DNA of 64,000 nt from Paenibacillus jilunlii (GCF_900102965.1 NZ_FNGM01000014.1:33243-97242); one strand, 5' to 3'. Numbered from the stretch's first letter, positions 52,924 through 61,185 are shown. Notes: generated from the sequence alone by a model not told the origin. Numbers and translations: made by a program.

Positions 52924-54324
52924 GTGGAGGCAAAGTTGACAACCATACGCTCAGAAATTGAGAAGCATCTTTCCCGCTCGGGCCATAATCTCGCTTCGTT
53001 TGCCAAGGTTTCCGGTCTGAACCGTGGCAGTCTCAGTGCGATTCTCCACGGGAATCCCCCTAAGCCAATGTCATTGGGACAGCTGGATGCGGTCACCAGA
53101 GCCTTTGGGTTTCCAGAAGGATGGCTCTATCCGCTGTATGTGGATGAATGCTTCAGCGAGGAGCGGATCTCCCGCCGGAGGATTGAACCATTTCTAATCC
53201 GCTGTGCCGAAATCGGCAAGCAGCATTGCATCGAAGATGCCCTGAACCGGATCATGGAGTACCCGAAGCCGCTGGGGATCTTGTATTCTGTGGCGGAGAA
53301 GCTTTTTGCAAACGGAAAGATTCAGGAATCCCTGGTATTTTATAAAATTATTGTAGACAACGAAATGGACAGTTATTCTGAACGCATGGCGATTTGCCAA
53401 TACCGTATCTTCAAGTCGCTTGAATCGTTGGTGGACAAAGAAGAGCAGCTGCGCGCAGTCATAACCTTTGAGCCCTATCGCGGCCGTCTTCCGGAGAATA
53501 TGCAGCTGGATGGCCTGCTTAAGCTGGCTAATGTCTGCTTCACACTGCAGAAGTGGAAGGATATGGGCAAGTACGCTGATGAGCTTAGGGCTCTGGCTAA
53601 CGCCATTTACCGGCAAGAGCTGCGCAGAAAGAGCAACCGCAGGGGTGAAGAGTTGGACCTGTTCCGGCCATTGGTTCTATATTATGCACAAGGCTATTTA
53701 CTCAAAGCAACTGCACTCACCAAGTTAGAAAGATATGAGGAAGCCAAAAAATACACTGCTGGATATGCCGATCTGAACTGGTTTGAAATTTTGGATGAAG
53801 AGGGACGGGAGGTTGTAAAAGACTTCAGCCTTTTTGCGGTAGCCAACGGTTTTACCCTTGAGATGCTGATAGGCAACAAGGCGGCGCTTCCGGCCTATTC
53901 CGCCTTCTTGGCCAACAACCCCGGTGAAATCCTGCCAGGGCTGGTAGTTATTGTTGAGTCCGCCAACCGATATGGTTTCTCTGTCGATAAGGTGTTGGCG
54001 CAGTTCTCCCGCGAAATGGTCCGCTTTGAGCAATTCATGGACCCGATCAATATTGACCGGTTATATCGCCTGCGCTACCAGATTTCAATGTACCTTCTGG
54101 ACCGGGGGCAGTATAATCAAGGAGTAGAGACTATTCTGCAGTCTCTGCAATTGGCCATTCGGCTGAATGGTGCGGCCAGCATCATTGATTGTGTAACGCT
54201 ATTTGAGACGTACAGGCATTTTGCAACCGAGCAGCAACAGAAGAAATATGGGGAAACCCTAAAGGAGCTGAGGAAAAATGAAGAAAACACTGTTAACGGC
54301 ATTCAGCGTTCTGGCATTATTTAG
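52924..54324 (+). CDS. HTH-TPR regulator, candidate peptide receptor (AimR/Alo-like)
   Basis: 466 residues from GTG 52924 with a strong GGAGGAGG site. Residues about 10-70 form an XRE-type helix-turn-helix (LASFAKVSGLNRGSLSAIL, then LGQLDAVTRAFGFPEGWLYPLYVDECF), and 75-455 are alpha-helical hairpins that read as TPR-like repeats (SVAEKLFANGKIQESLVFYK is one; others near 180, 265 and 395). This is the layout of RRNPP receptors, and the N-terminal part is the kind seen in the AimR-like Alo receptors reported in Paenibacillus polymyxa. It overlaps by 47 bases, in another frame, a 45-residue gene with a secretion signal. No phage genes are nearby, so it is chromosomal rather than lysogeny control. 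The ligand and target remain unknown. Confidence 0.85.
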   Translation: MEAKLTTIRSEIEKHLSRSGHNLASFAKVSGLNRGSLSAILHGNPPKPMSLGQLDAVTRAFGFPEGWLYPLYVDECFSEERISRRRIEPFLIRCAEIGKQHCIEDALNRIMEYPKPLGILYSVAEKLFANGKIQESLVFYKIIVDNEMDSYSERMAICQYRIFKSLESLVDKEEQLRAVITFEPYRGRLPENMQLDGLLKLANVCFTLQKWKDMGKYADELRALANAIYRQELRRKSNRRGEELDLFRPLVLYYAQGYLLKATALTKLERYEEAKKYTAGYADLNWFEILDEEGREVVKDFSLFAVANGFTLEMLIGNKAALPAYSAFLANNPGEILPGLVVIVESANRYGFSVDKVLAQFSREMVRFEQFMDPINIDRLYRLRYQISMYLLDRGQYNQGVETILQSLQLAIRLNGAASIIDCVTLFETYRHFATEQQQKKYGETLKELRKNEENTVNGIQRSGII

Positions 54325-54415
54325 CTTTATTCTGATCGGCCCGAGAGTACCTGCAGAAAATTCAGGATCAGCTGGTGGATCTTTTACGACAATGGAGCAT
54401 GGAATAGGCTACTAA
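54278..54415 (+). CDS. Secreted pro-peptide, candidate quorum-sensing signal precursor
   Basis: 45 residues, too short for usual gene calling. It begins with the basic MKK, followed by a hydrophobic core of about 16 residues (TLLTAFSVLALFSFIL), then PRVPAENSG and a Gly/Ser-rich region ending in TTMEHGIGY. The start overlaps the receptor gene by 47 bases in the +1 frame and has a GAGG site five bases and an AGGAG site about 12 bases upstream. The hydrophobic leader, processed C-terminus and overlap with an HTH-TPR receptor are the hallmarks of RRNPP signal precursors (Phr, PapR, AimP, AloP). The mature peptide is probably within the last 5-10 residues; the cleavage site is a guess. A terminator follows. 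Confidence 0.75.
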   Translation: MKKTLLTAFSVLALFSFILIGPRVPAENSGSAGGSFTTMEHGIGY

Positions 54416-54456
54416 GATCCGAAGCAGATTGGACAAGCACCCATGACAGCCGCACC

Positions 54457-54488
54457 ACAAAACCCCGCTTACTGGCGGGGTTTTTGTG
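54457..54488 (+). terminator. Terminator of the receptor/pro-peptide operon
   Basis: ACAAAACCCCGC pairs with GCGGGGTTTTTGT around a 6-base loop; the T run is partly in the stem. Confidence 0.85.
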
Positions 54489-54547
54489 TTTCCGGCATGT
54501 TTAGGCGATGTTCTTCATTCCGTAATAATTGATAACGCATTCAAGAA

Positions 54548-54576
54548 TTGACAAAGCTTCTGGCCGGAAATATAAT
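54548..54576 (+). promoter_or_regulatory. Consensus promoter of the marR-ABC exporter operon
   Basis: TTGACA (54548-54553) and TATAAT (54571-54576) with a 17-base spacer: a perfect sigma-A consensus. Such a strong promoter needs the operator that overlaps its -10 box. Confidence 0.75.
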
Positions 54577-54590
54577 TAGGTATCCTAATT
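54574..54590. promoter_or_regulatory. Candidate MarR operator AATTAGG-TAT-CCTAATT
   Basis: Perfect 7-base arms around 3 bases, overlapping the end of the -10 box and the transcription start. A related half-site ATACCTAA lies about 25 bases downstream. Position is ideal for repression by the MarR protein encoded next. Confidence 0.65.
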
Positions 54591-54639
54591 AATATAGTAT
54601 TTAATAATTTGTATACCTAAATAAAATCGAGGTGGAAGC

Positions 54640-55134
54640 ATTGGGATAAATCATGAAAATCCAGTCGCGCACAAGCTTTTTGCCGCACTCCGGCAGTTGC
54701 GTAAAACACACTGGCAGCACACGGTGGAAGGCCATAAGCCTAGTGAGATGACTTTATTAATAACTATCGCAAGACGTTCGCGTGAGGAGGACGAAGGGTT
54801 GAAGGTTTCCGAAATCAGCCGTTTCATGGGACTCACGCCTCCAACCGTTACGCAGCTTATTAACAGTCTTGAAGCCAAGCAAATGGTAGAAAGACTGCCG
54901 GATGCAAACGACCGGAGGGTTGTGCGTATCAAGCTGACGGAGCAGGGGGGAATAATTACCCGCAGGGCAAAAGAGCATATGAATGCAGCGCTTAACAGAT
55001 TGGTGGATTATCTGGGTGAAGACGAGAGCAACCAGCTGGCAGAGCTGCTGCTGAAGGTGCACCGATTCATTGAGGATAATCCACCGCCCAATTTGGACCG
55101 GTTACAAATGAACGGAGATGAGAAACATGATTAA
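54640..55134 (+). CDS. MarR-family regulator of the ABC exporter
   Basis: The MarR winged helix-turn-helix (residues about 40-115: VSEISRFMGLTPPTVTQLINSLEAKQMVERLPDANDRRVVRIKLTEQG) is clear. A TTG at 54697 is the first conventional start, but the family's N-terminal helix (HENPVAHKLFAALRQLRKTHWQH) is in frame upstream of it, and no ATG, GTG or TTG is available there. An ATT at 54640 follows GAGGTGG at a workable distance, so I place a rare ATT start there. It overlaps the first exporter gene by eight bases when that is read from 55127, so the three genes form one operon, autoregulated through the operator above. Confidence 0.75.
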   Translation: MGINHENPVAHKLFAALRQLRKTHWQHTVEGHKPSEMTLLITIARRSREEDEGLKVSEISRFMGLTPPTVTQLINSLEAKQMVERLPDANDRRVVRIKLTEQGGIITRRAKEHMNAALNRLVDYLGEDESNQLAELLLKVHRFIEDNPPPNLDRLQMNGDEKHD

Positions 55135-56887
55135 ATTAATGAAACAATTGAAGCCCTTTAAGCTGGCTATCGCAGCCGTGCTGATTCTCGTATTTCTGCA
55201 GTCCATGGGCGATCTGTATCTTCCTACCCTGATGAGCGACATTGTCGACAAAGGGATTGTCCAGGGAGACCGCAGTTATATTTGGAGAATCGGCGGATTC
55301 ATGCTGCTGGTTGCCGCCGGAGGAGCCCTATGCTCAATTATTGCCAGTTACCTGTCAGCAAAAATTGCCGCAGGCTTCGGTAAGAATACCCGCTCGCGGA
55401 TGTTCAATCATGTAGAGAATTTCACCCTGCATGAATTCGACAAGCTGGGAACAGCATCGCTGATTACACGTACCACCAATGATATTACACAGGTACAAAC
55501 CGTGCTTACTATGATGCTGCGCATGATGATCGGTGCGCCGATGATGATGATCGGCGGTATTATTATGGCTATATCGGAGGATGCCAAGCTTTCCCTGATT
55601 TTTGTTGTGGTAATTCCGCTGCTGGTGGGCGCGATTCTCTTCATCGGGATGAAGGGCCTCCCGCTGTTCAAGGCGATTCAGGTCAAGCTGGACAAATTGA
55701 ACCGCGTGCTGCGCGAGCATCTGACAGGTATTCGCGTCATCCGTTCCTTCAACCGGATCAGTCATGAGAATGAACGGTTTACCGAAGCCAACAAAGATCT
55801 CACGGATACTGCCATCAAGGTCAACAAGATTATGGCCGGTCTGATGCCGCTGATGATGATTGTTATGAACTTTTCGATGATTGCCATTCTGTATTACGGC
55901 GGTATCCGGATCGGCGACGGGGATTTGCAGGTCGGCTCGCTGATGGCTTTTATTCAATATGCAATGCAGATTATGTTCTCCCTGATCATGGTATCCATGA
56001 TGTTCGTATTGATTCCCCGGGCCTCTGCCTCCGCACTGCGGATTAATGAGGTGCTGGACATGATGCCTGAAATTACAGATCCGACCGCCGGACAGCTCCA
56101 GACTACAGCTGCAGCGACCCGTAAGGACGGCCGCGGCAATATGCACGGGTTCGTTGAGTTCGATAACGTATCCTTCTCTTATCCTGGTGCGGAACAGCCT
56201 GCATTGTCAGGAATCAGCTTCAGTGCCAAGCCCGGTGAGATCACAGCGATTATCGGCGGTACAGGTTCAGGCAAATCCACTCTGCTTAGCATGATTCCAC
56301 GATTCTACGATGTCAGCGAAGGTGCAGTGCGTGTAGATGGAGTCGATGTGCGGGAGATGACACAGGAAGAGCTGCGGAGCAAGATTGGCTATATTCCGCA
56401 AAAAGCCGTGCTGTTCACGGGTACAATCAATGAGAATATCCGCTACGGCAAAGAAGAAGCCACAGAGGAAGAAATCATCCATGCGGCTAAGATCGCCCAG
56501 GCTTACGATTTCGTCTCCGCCATGAAAGACGGCTTCAATTCAGAAATTTCCCAGGGCGGGGGGAACGTCTCCGGCGGGCAGAAGCAGCGTCTTTCGATTG
56601 CCCGTGCGCTGGTAAGAAAACCGGAGGTATATTTGTTCGACGACAGCTTCTCTGCCCTGGACTTCAAGACCGACGCCAAACTGCGGGCTGCACTTAAGGG
56701 CGAAACCACGGAATCAACTGTAGTCATTGTAGCCCAGCGGGTCAGCACGGTCATGGATGCCGACCGGATAATTGTGCTTGATGAAGGACAGATTGCCGGC
56801 ATGGGCACACACCGCGAGTTGATGGATAACAGTGAAGTGTACCGCGAGATCGTGTCCTCGCAGCTGTCAGAGGAGGAAATAGCATGA
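55127..56887 (+). CDS. Heterodimeric ABC exporter, degenerate-site subunit
   Basis: 586 residues from ATG 55127, which has GGAG nine bases upstream (an ATG at 55118 lies against that site). Six membrane helices (to about 300) and an ABC domain at about 345-585: Walker A GGTGSGKST, signature VSGGQKQRLS, and Walker B VYLFDDSFSALD, where the catalytic Glu is replaced by Asp. This is the classical pattern of the non-catalytic partner in BmrCD/TM287-288-like pairs: it has an intact signature that serves the partner's competent ATP site. It overlaps the next gene by four bases. Confidence 0.92.
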   Translation: MIKLMKQLKPFKLAIAAVLILVFLQSMGDLYLPTLMSDIVDKGIVQGDRSYIWRIGGFMLLVAAGGALCSIIASYLSAKIAAGFGKNTRSRMFNHVENFTLHEFDKLGTASLITRTTNDITQVQTVLTMMLRMMIGAPMMMIGGIIMAISEDAKLSLIFVVVIPLLVGAILFIGMKGLPLFKAIQVKLDKLNRVLREHLTGIRVIRSFNRISHENERFTEANKDLTDTAIKVNKIMAGLMPLMMIVMNFSMIAILYYGGIRIGDGDLQVGSLMAFIQYAMQIMFSLIMVSMMFVLIPRASASALRINEVLDMMPEITDPTAGQLQTTAAATRKDGRGNMHGFVEFDNVSFSYPGAEQPALSGISFSAKPGEITAIIGGTGSGKSTLLSMIPRFYDVSEGAVRVDGVDVREMTQEELRSKIGYIPQKAVLFTGTINENIRYGKEEATEEEIIHAAKIAQAYDFVSAMKDGFNSEISQGGGNVSGGQKQRLSIARALVRKPEVYLFDDSFSALDFKTDAKLRAALKGETTESTVVIVAQRVSTVMDADRIIVLDEGQIAGMGTHRELMDNSEVYREIVSSQLSEEEIA

Positions 56888-58797
56888 GCGAACAGAATAA
56901 TGCAAGTAAACCGGCTCCCCGCCGGCATGGCGGATTCGGAGGCGGACGCGGCCCTGGTGGACCCGGCGGTCCGGGCATGGGGCTGCCTCCTGAGAAGGCC
57001 AAGGATTTTAAGGGGACGCTGCGCCGTCTAATCCGCTATCTGCGGCCCCGCCAGATGCAGCTCATTATTGTTTTTATTATGGCCATTGCCAGTACCGTAT
57101 TTAGTATTTTCAGCCCTAAGATTATGGGTAAAGCCACGACCAAGTTGTTCGAAGGCGCTTTTGGCATGATGAAGGGTGTGCCTGGCGCTGCGATTGATTT
57201 TGGCTATATTAATGATATTCTGATTATTCTGGGCGCTTTGTATCTGCTCAGCTCATTGTTCAGTTATGTGCAGCAGTATGTAATGTCCGGTGTGGCGCAG
57301 AAGGTTGTTTTTGATATGCGTGAGCAGATCAACAGCAAGCTGGAGCGGCTGCCGCTGAAATATTTTGACTCCCGGACCCACGGGGAAATTCTCAGCCGGG
57401 CCACCAATGATGTGGACAATATCAGCACTACGCTGCAGCAGAGTTTGACACAGCTCATAACTTCTATCGTGACCATTATCGGTGTGATTATCATGATGCT
57501 GACCATTAGCCCTTGGCTTACTCTGATCACGATTATTACACTGCCGCTGAGCTTTGTGGTCATTATGGGCATCACCAAACGTTCCCAGACTTATTTTATC
57601 GGGCAGCAGAAATCTTTGGGCCAGTTGAACGGGCATGTTGAAGAAATGTACACCGGTCACCGCATTGTCAAAGCTTTTGGCCGCGAAAAGCACTCGCTGG
57701 GCGAGTTTGATAAAATCAATGACTCGCTTTACGATTCCGGCTGGCGGGCACAGTTCATTTCCGGTATTATCATGCCGCTGATGATGTTCATCGGGAACCT
57801 GGGTTATGTGCTGGTGTGTGTGGTTGGCGGTATTTTTGTCACCAAAAAAATTATTGATGTCGGGGACATTCAGGCATTTATCCAGTATTCGCGCCAATTC
57901 ACCATGCCGATTACGCAAACGGCCAATATTGCCAACATTATTCAATCGACGATTGCTTCGGCAGAACGTGTATTTGAGCTTTTGGATGAAGAAGAGGAAG
58001 TTCCTGAAGTCAGTACGTCCCTGGCCAAACGCCCAGTGGATGCAGAAGAAGGCTCGGTTGAATTCCGTCATGTGAAATTCGGCTACAAGGAAGATGCTAT
58101 TCTGATTGAAGACATGAACATTGAGGTCAGCCCCGGACAGACCATTGCCATTGTAGGGCCAACCGGTGCCGGCAAAACGACGCTGATCAACCTGCTGATG
58201 CGCTTCTATGAAATCAGCGGCGGGGAGATTATCATCGACGGTGTCAACATTACTGATATGAAGCGCAGTGAGCTGCGCAGCAAGTTCGGGATGGTGCTTC
58301 AGGATACCTGGCTGTTCAACGGAACCATCCGTGACAATATCGCCTATGGCCGCGAGGGTGCTACAGAAGCCGATGTGGTGCGGGCCGCCAAAGCTGCGCA
58401 TGCCGATCATTTTATCCGTACACTGCCGCTTGGCTATAACACGATTCTGAACGAAGAAGCCTCCAACATTTCGCAGGGGCAGAAGCAGCTGCTCACTATT
58501 GCACGGGCAATTCTGGCGGACCCTTCCATCCTGATTCTCGATGAAGCGACAAGCAGCGTCGATACACGGACTGAAGTCCAAATCCAGAAGGCGATGAACA
58601 CGCTGATGAAAGGCAGAACAAGCTTTGTCATCGCCCACCGTCTATCCACCATCCGTGACGCCGATTTGATTCTCGTTATGAACAAGGGCAGCGTCATTGA
58701 AAAAGGAACCCACGAGGAACTGCTGGAAGCTGGCGGATTCTATGCGGATCTGTACAACAGCCAGTTCTCCGATGAGGGTCTGCCGGATGTAGGTTAA
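56884..58797 (+). CDS. Heterodimeric ABC exporter, catalytic-site subunit
   Basis: 637 residues. A Gly/Pro-rich N-terminal extension of about 35 residues precedes six membrane helices and an ABC domain: Walker A GPTGAGKTT near 425, a deviant signature ISQGQKQLLT, and Walker B ILILDEATSSVDT with an intact catalytic Glu. The division of labour with the preceding subunit (Asp at Walker B there, broken signature here) marks an asymmetric multidrug-type exporter. MarR regulation of the operon supports efflux of a toxic compound. A terminator follows at 58856. Confidence 0.93.
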   Translation: MSEQNNASKPAPRRHGGFGGGRGPGGPGGPGMGLPPEKAKDFKGTLRRLIRYLRPRQMQLIIVFIMAIASTVFSIFSPKIMGKATTKLFEGAFGMMKGVPGAAIDFGYINDILIILGALYLLSSLFSYVQQYVMSGVAQKVVFDMREQINSKLERLPLKYFDSRTHGEILSRATNDVDNISTTLQQSLTQLITSIVTIIGVIIMMLTISPWLTLITIITLPLSFVVIMGITKRSQTYFIGQQKSLGQLNGHVEEMYTGHRIVKAFGREKHSLGEFDKINDSLYDSGWRAQFISGIIMPLMMFIGNLGYVLVCVVGGIFVTKKIIDVGDIQAFIQYSRQFTMPITQTANIANIIQSTIASAERVFELLDEEEEVPEVSTSLAKRPVDAEEGSVEFRHVKFGYKEDAILIEDMNIEVSPGQTIAIVGPTGAGKTTLINLLMRFYEISGGEIIIDGVNITDMKRSELRSKFGMVLQDTWLFNGTIRDNIAYGREGATEADVVRAAKAAHADHFIRTLPLGYNTILNEEASNISQGQKQLLTIARAILADPSILILDEATSSVDTRTEVQIQKAMNTLMKGRTSFVIAHRLSTIRDADLILVMNKGSVIEKGTHEELLEAGGFYADLYNSQFSDEGLPDVG

Positions 58798-58855
58798 AAG
58801 AATATAATGAATCCCAATGGATAGTTGCTCCTATGCGGCATACCGCCGCTTAAAT

Positions 58856-58907
58856 AGTCCCCCTGTTCACAGCAGTCCGTACATGCTGTGGACAGGGGAC
58901 TTTTTTT
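58856..58907 (+). terminator. Terminator of the ABC exporter operon
   Basis: AGTCCCC...TGTTCACAGCA pairs with TGCTGTGGACA...GGGGACT around a 9-base loop (58856-58901), then TTTTTTT. Confidence 0.85.
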
Positions 58908-59010
58908 CATAATATAAGCCTCTTCGATTTCCCGCCGCTGATAATACAATCCGCAAGCAAACAGAAGCTGTTGCCTTGGAGTAGACTGCCTTGGGAGCTG
59001 TCGAGAAACA

Positions 59011-59032
59011 AAATCTGTTGCAGTTTGTGCAT
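59011..59032. repeat. TGTTGCA-type intergenic repeat
   Basis: AAATCTGTTGCA-GTTTGTGCAT. Related words (GGATTCTGTTGCAT, AAAGTGCA and TATTGCAT, GATTCTGCAC) occur at 61271-61292 and 61355-61377. They may be a further dispersed family; evidence is weak. Confidence 0.3.
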
Positions 59033-59061
59033 TAGATTGCCCTGGAAGCAGCCAGGATACG

Positions 59062-59631
59062 GAAGGGGCTGTCCCAAAAGCCATGTAATGGCTGCTTGGG
59101 ATAGCTCCTTGTTTTTAAGGTAGGATCAACGTGAGTCCTTGGGTGGTCGCTCCGCGAACGGACCGTTGTTCCAATCGCTGTGGTCTCCAGATTGTTTCCA
59201 TTCCCCTTAGCGGTGAAAATCCGGAGACAAGGCGACCGCTGCCGCTTTTCCACAATCGTTCCGTCCTCTCCGCTGCTTTTAAAGGAAAAAGTTTCTGTAA
59301 TCCTTCTAAATTCACAAAAAAGAAATCGCCGCCGGACAAACGCTGCATTTCCGCAAAGAAAGCAAGGAAACGTTAGTGAGTGGATATGAAATCCGAAAAC
59401 GTCATTACCGTAGCCAGAGCTGCGAGGGCTGCCCACTGAAGGAACGATGTACGAAAGCCGAAGGAAATCGAGAAGTGGTCGTCAGTTTGGAACGACTGCG
59501 GTACCAGAGTCAGGCTCGGGAGCAGCGATTCTCCAGTAACGGGAGAATCGCTGCTTTGCTCAATTTTTGTGGTTTTAAGAATGAAGAAAGCTATCACAGT
59601 CAAAGAAATCTACTTTTGGGACAGCCCCTTC
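59062..59631 (+). mobile_element. Deleted IS1182-like element, copy A
   Basis: Bounded by a perfect 19-base inverted repeat: GAAGGGGCTGTCCCAAAAG at 59062-59080 and its complement at 59613-59631. The left 270 bases or so (non-coding, including the CGCGAACGGACCGTTGTTCC block) are closely repeated in copy B. The right part keeps a transposase C-terminal fragment and a hairpin (CAGCGATTCTCC/GGGAGAATCGCTG) ending in TTTG. The transposase body is missing, so the element cannot move by itself. An inner hairpin also involves the left repeat. Confidence 0.75.
59373..59600 (+). pseudogene. IS1182-family transposase, C-terminal fragment
   Basis: The frame reads SGYEIRKRHYRSQSCEGCPLKERCTKAE and continues LERLRYQSQAREQ: the CxxCPLKxxCTK block is typical of the C-terminal part of IS1182-type transposases. 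The DDE region is absent. It ends in a hairpin region shared with copy B. Confidence 0.65.
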
Positions 59632-59827
59632 TACATTTCTCCCATTGCCTCCGCTTCGCCCGCTGGTCATTAGGGATGAAGCTCTGTCCAGGAATAGCCT
59701 CCGTCCGCTGTGCTCCAGAGATATTCTTATGTTCAAAAGATTACACAAATGTGCAAACGATTGCTGTTACGGTCTTATCTATGAAAACTAATCATATCCA
59801 TTTAATAAAAAATTAACATAAAATATG

Positions 59828-59856
59828 TTTACTATTGGTATATTTTATGGTATATT
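59828..59856 (+). promoter_or_regulatory. Possible promoter of the CBM21 gene
   Basis: TTTACT (59828-59833) and TATATT (59851-59856) with a 17-base spacer, in strongly AT-rich DNA; followed by an AAGGAG ribosome site at 59881. Confidence 0.4.
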
Positions 59857-59896
59857 TATCCTGAATTTCATACTAAAAAAAAGGAGATGTCGTAAA

Positions 59897-60664
59897 ATGT
59901 TCATCAAGATGAAGAAGAGTTTATCGATTTTGGTTGTGGCAGCTGTTTTTGTGCTAACGTTTGCACAATCTGTCTTTGCCAGTGACCAGCCTGTTCAACT
60001 GACTTCAGCCAATCTATATGTTTACAAGTTTGGATACGTTGGATTCAGCGGCAATATCGAAGTAAGCAACCTGGGCAACCCAAAAACTGTAACTATTCAC
60101 TATACTCCTGGAGACGGTCAGTGGTATGATACGAACGCCTCCTATCAAGGCCCAACGGACTCCACGCATGAAAAATGGGGTTTTATAGTTTCCACCGATA
60201 ACATAAACAATAATAATCCGCAGCTCACAAATGCCCAAACGATTCAATTTGCAATTAAGTATGAAGTCAATGGACAAACGTATTGGGACAATAACAACGG
60301 ACAAAACTATTCCGTCAGCCGTTTTAATGAAAGTTCAACCATTCTTGGTAAACCGAACGTTTTTCGCGCTTACGATGATTTATATGAGAACACCTTCTCG
60401 GGAAGTGTATATGTCAAAAATTTAGTCCCCAGCAAAGAGGTTAAAATCAAATATACAACCGATAACTGGAATACAACCAGGGAAGGATTCGCCAGCTACT
60501 CCATACCGGCGAACTCCGATGGCAGCGTAGAAATCTGGGGTTTCAGCTTTAATAATATTGACCCAAGTGTTACGCAAATTCAGTACGCTATCTCCTACAC
60601 CGCAAATGGACAAACGTATTGGGATAATAATTACGGGAACAACTACACAGTAAACCGCCATTAA
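59897..60664 (+). CDS. Secreted protein with two CBM21 carbohydrate-binding modules
   Basis: 255 residues from ATG 59897 (AAGGAG about 10 bases upstream). A signal peptide with the core LSILVVAAVFVLTFAQSVFA ends near residue 29. Two tandem modules of about 105 residues follow, each ending in the CBM21 motif QTYWDNNNGQNY or QTYWDNNYGNNY; the module class binds starch or glycogen-like glucans. There is no catalytic domain. Composition differs sharply from neighbours: low GC, Asn/Tyr/Thr-rich. It lies between two deleted IS1182-like elements in the same orientation, implying acquisition by transfer. Function beyond glucan binding is unknown. Confidence 0.85.
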   Translation: MFIKMKKSLSILVVAAVFVLTFAQSVFASDQPVQLTSANLYVYKFGYVGFSGNIEVSNLGNPKTVTIHYTPGDGQWYDTNASYQGPTDSTHEKWGFIVSTDNINNNNPQLTNAQTIQFAIKYEVNGQTYWDNNNGQNYSVSRFNESSTILGKPNVFRAYDDLYENTFSGSVYVKNLVPSKEVKIKYTTDNWNTTREGFASYSIPANSDGSVEIWGFSFNNIDPSVTQIQYAISYTANGQTYWDNNYGNNYTVNRH

Positions 60665-60719
60665 TACAGAAATATATACGTGAACTTAATGCTCTTCCCC
60701 TTGTTTAAAACGGACCTTT

Positions 60720-61185
60720 GGGGCTGTCCCAAAAGCCATGAATGGCTGCTTGGGACAGCCCCTTATTTTGGAGTAGGATCAACGTGAGCCCTTGGGTGGA
60801 CGCTCCGCGAACGGACCGTTGTTCCAATCGCTGTTGTCCCCAGATTTTATTTATTCTCCTTAGCGGTGAAAATCCGTGGACAAAGGCGACCGCTACCGCT
60901 TTTCCACAATCGTTCCGTCCTCTCCGCTGTTTAAGCGGAAAAAGTTTCTTCAAATCTTTCTAAAATCACAAAAAGAAACCGTCCTTTGGTAAAATGGAGT
61001 TACCACACAACCATTTCAAAGGAGAGGTTCCGGACGGCAACGCCCCAACTTTCGCACAATGGACCAAAAACAGAAAGCAGCGATCCTCCAAAAACGGGAG
61101 AATCGCTGCTTTTTTAACATTTGAAGCTTTTGAGAAATTTGAGAATCTGACTCGTCAGTAGAATATCTACTTTTGGGACAGCCCC
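60720..61185 (+). mobile_element. Deleted IS1182-like element, copy B
   Basis: Bounded by a perfect 16-base inverted repeat GGGGCTGTCCCAAAAG (60720-60735; complement 61170-61185). The left 265 bases are closely similar to copy A in the same orientation. A right-hand hairpin (GCAGCGAT.CTCC/GGGAG.ATCGCTGC) with TTTTTT corresponds to that of copy A. No transposase coding remains. The left end itself folds (GGGGCTGTCCC with GGGACAGCCCC at 60751-60761), so the CBM21 transcript may end here. Confidence 0.72.

Noticed and set aside
52924..54415. A phage arbitrium module
   Set aside because: The receptor and peptide genes look similar in layout, but no integrase, AimX-like or structural phage genes are near.
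59376..59816. A 146-codon frame as an intact gene
   Set aside because: Only the first third resembles a transposase C-terminus; the remainder crosses the terminal repeat into unrelated sequence, so it is a remnant.
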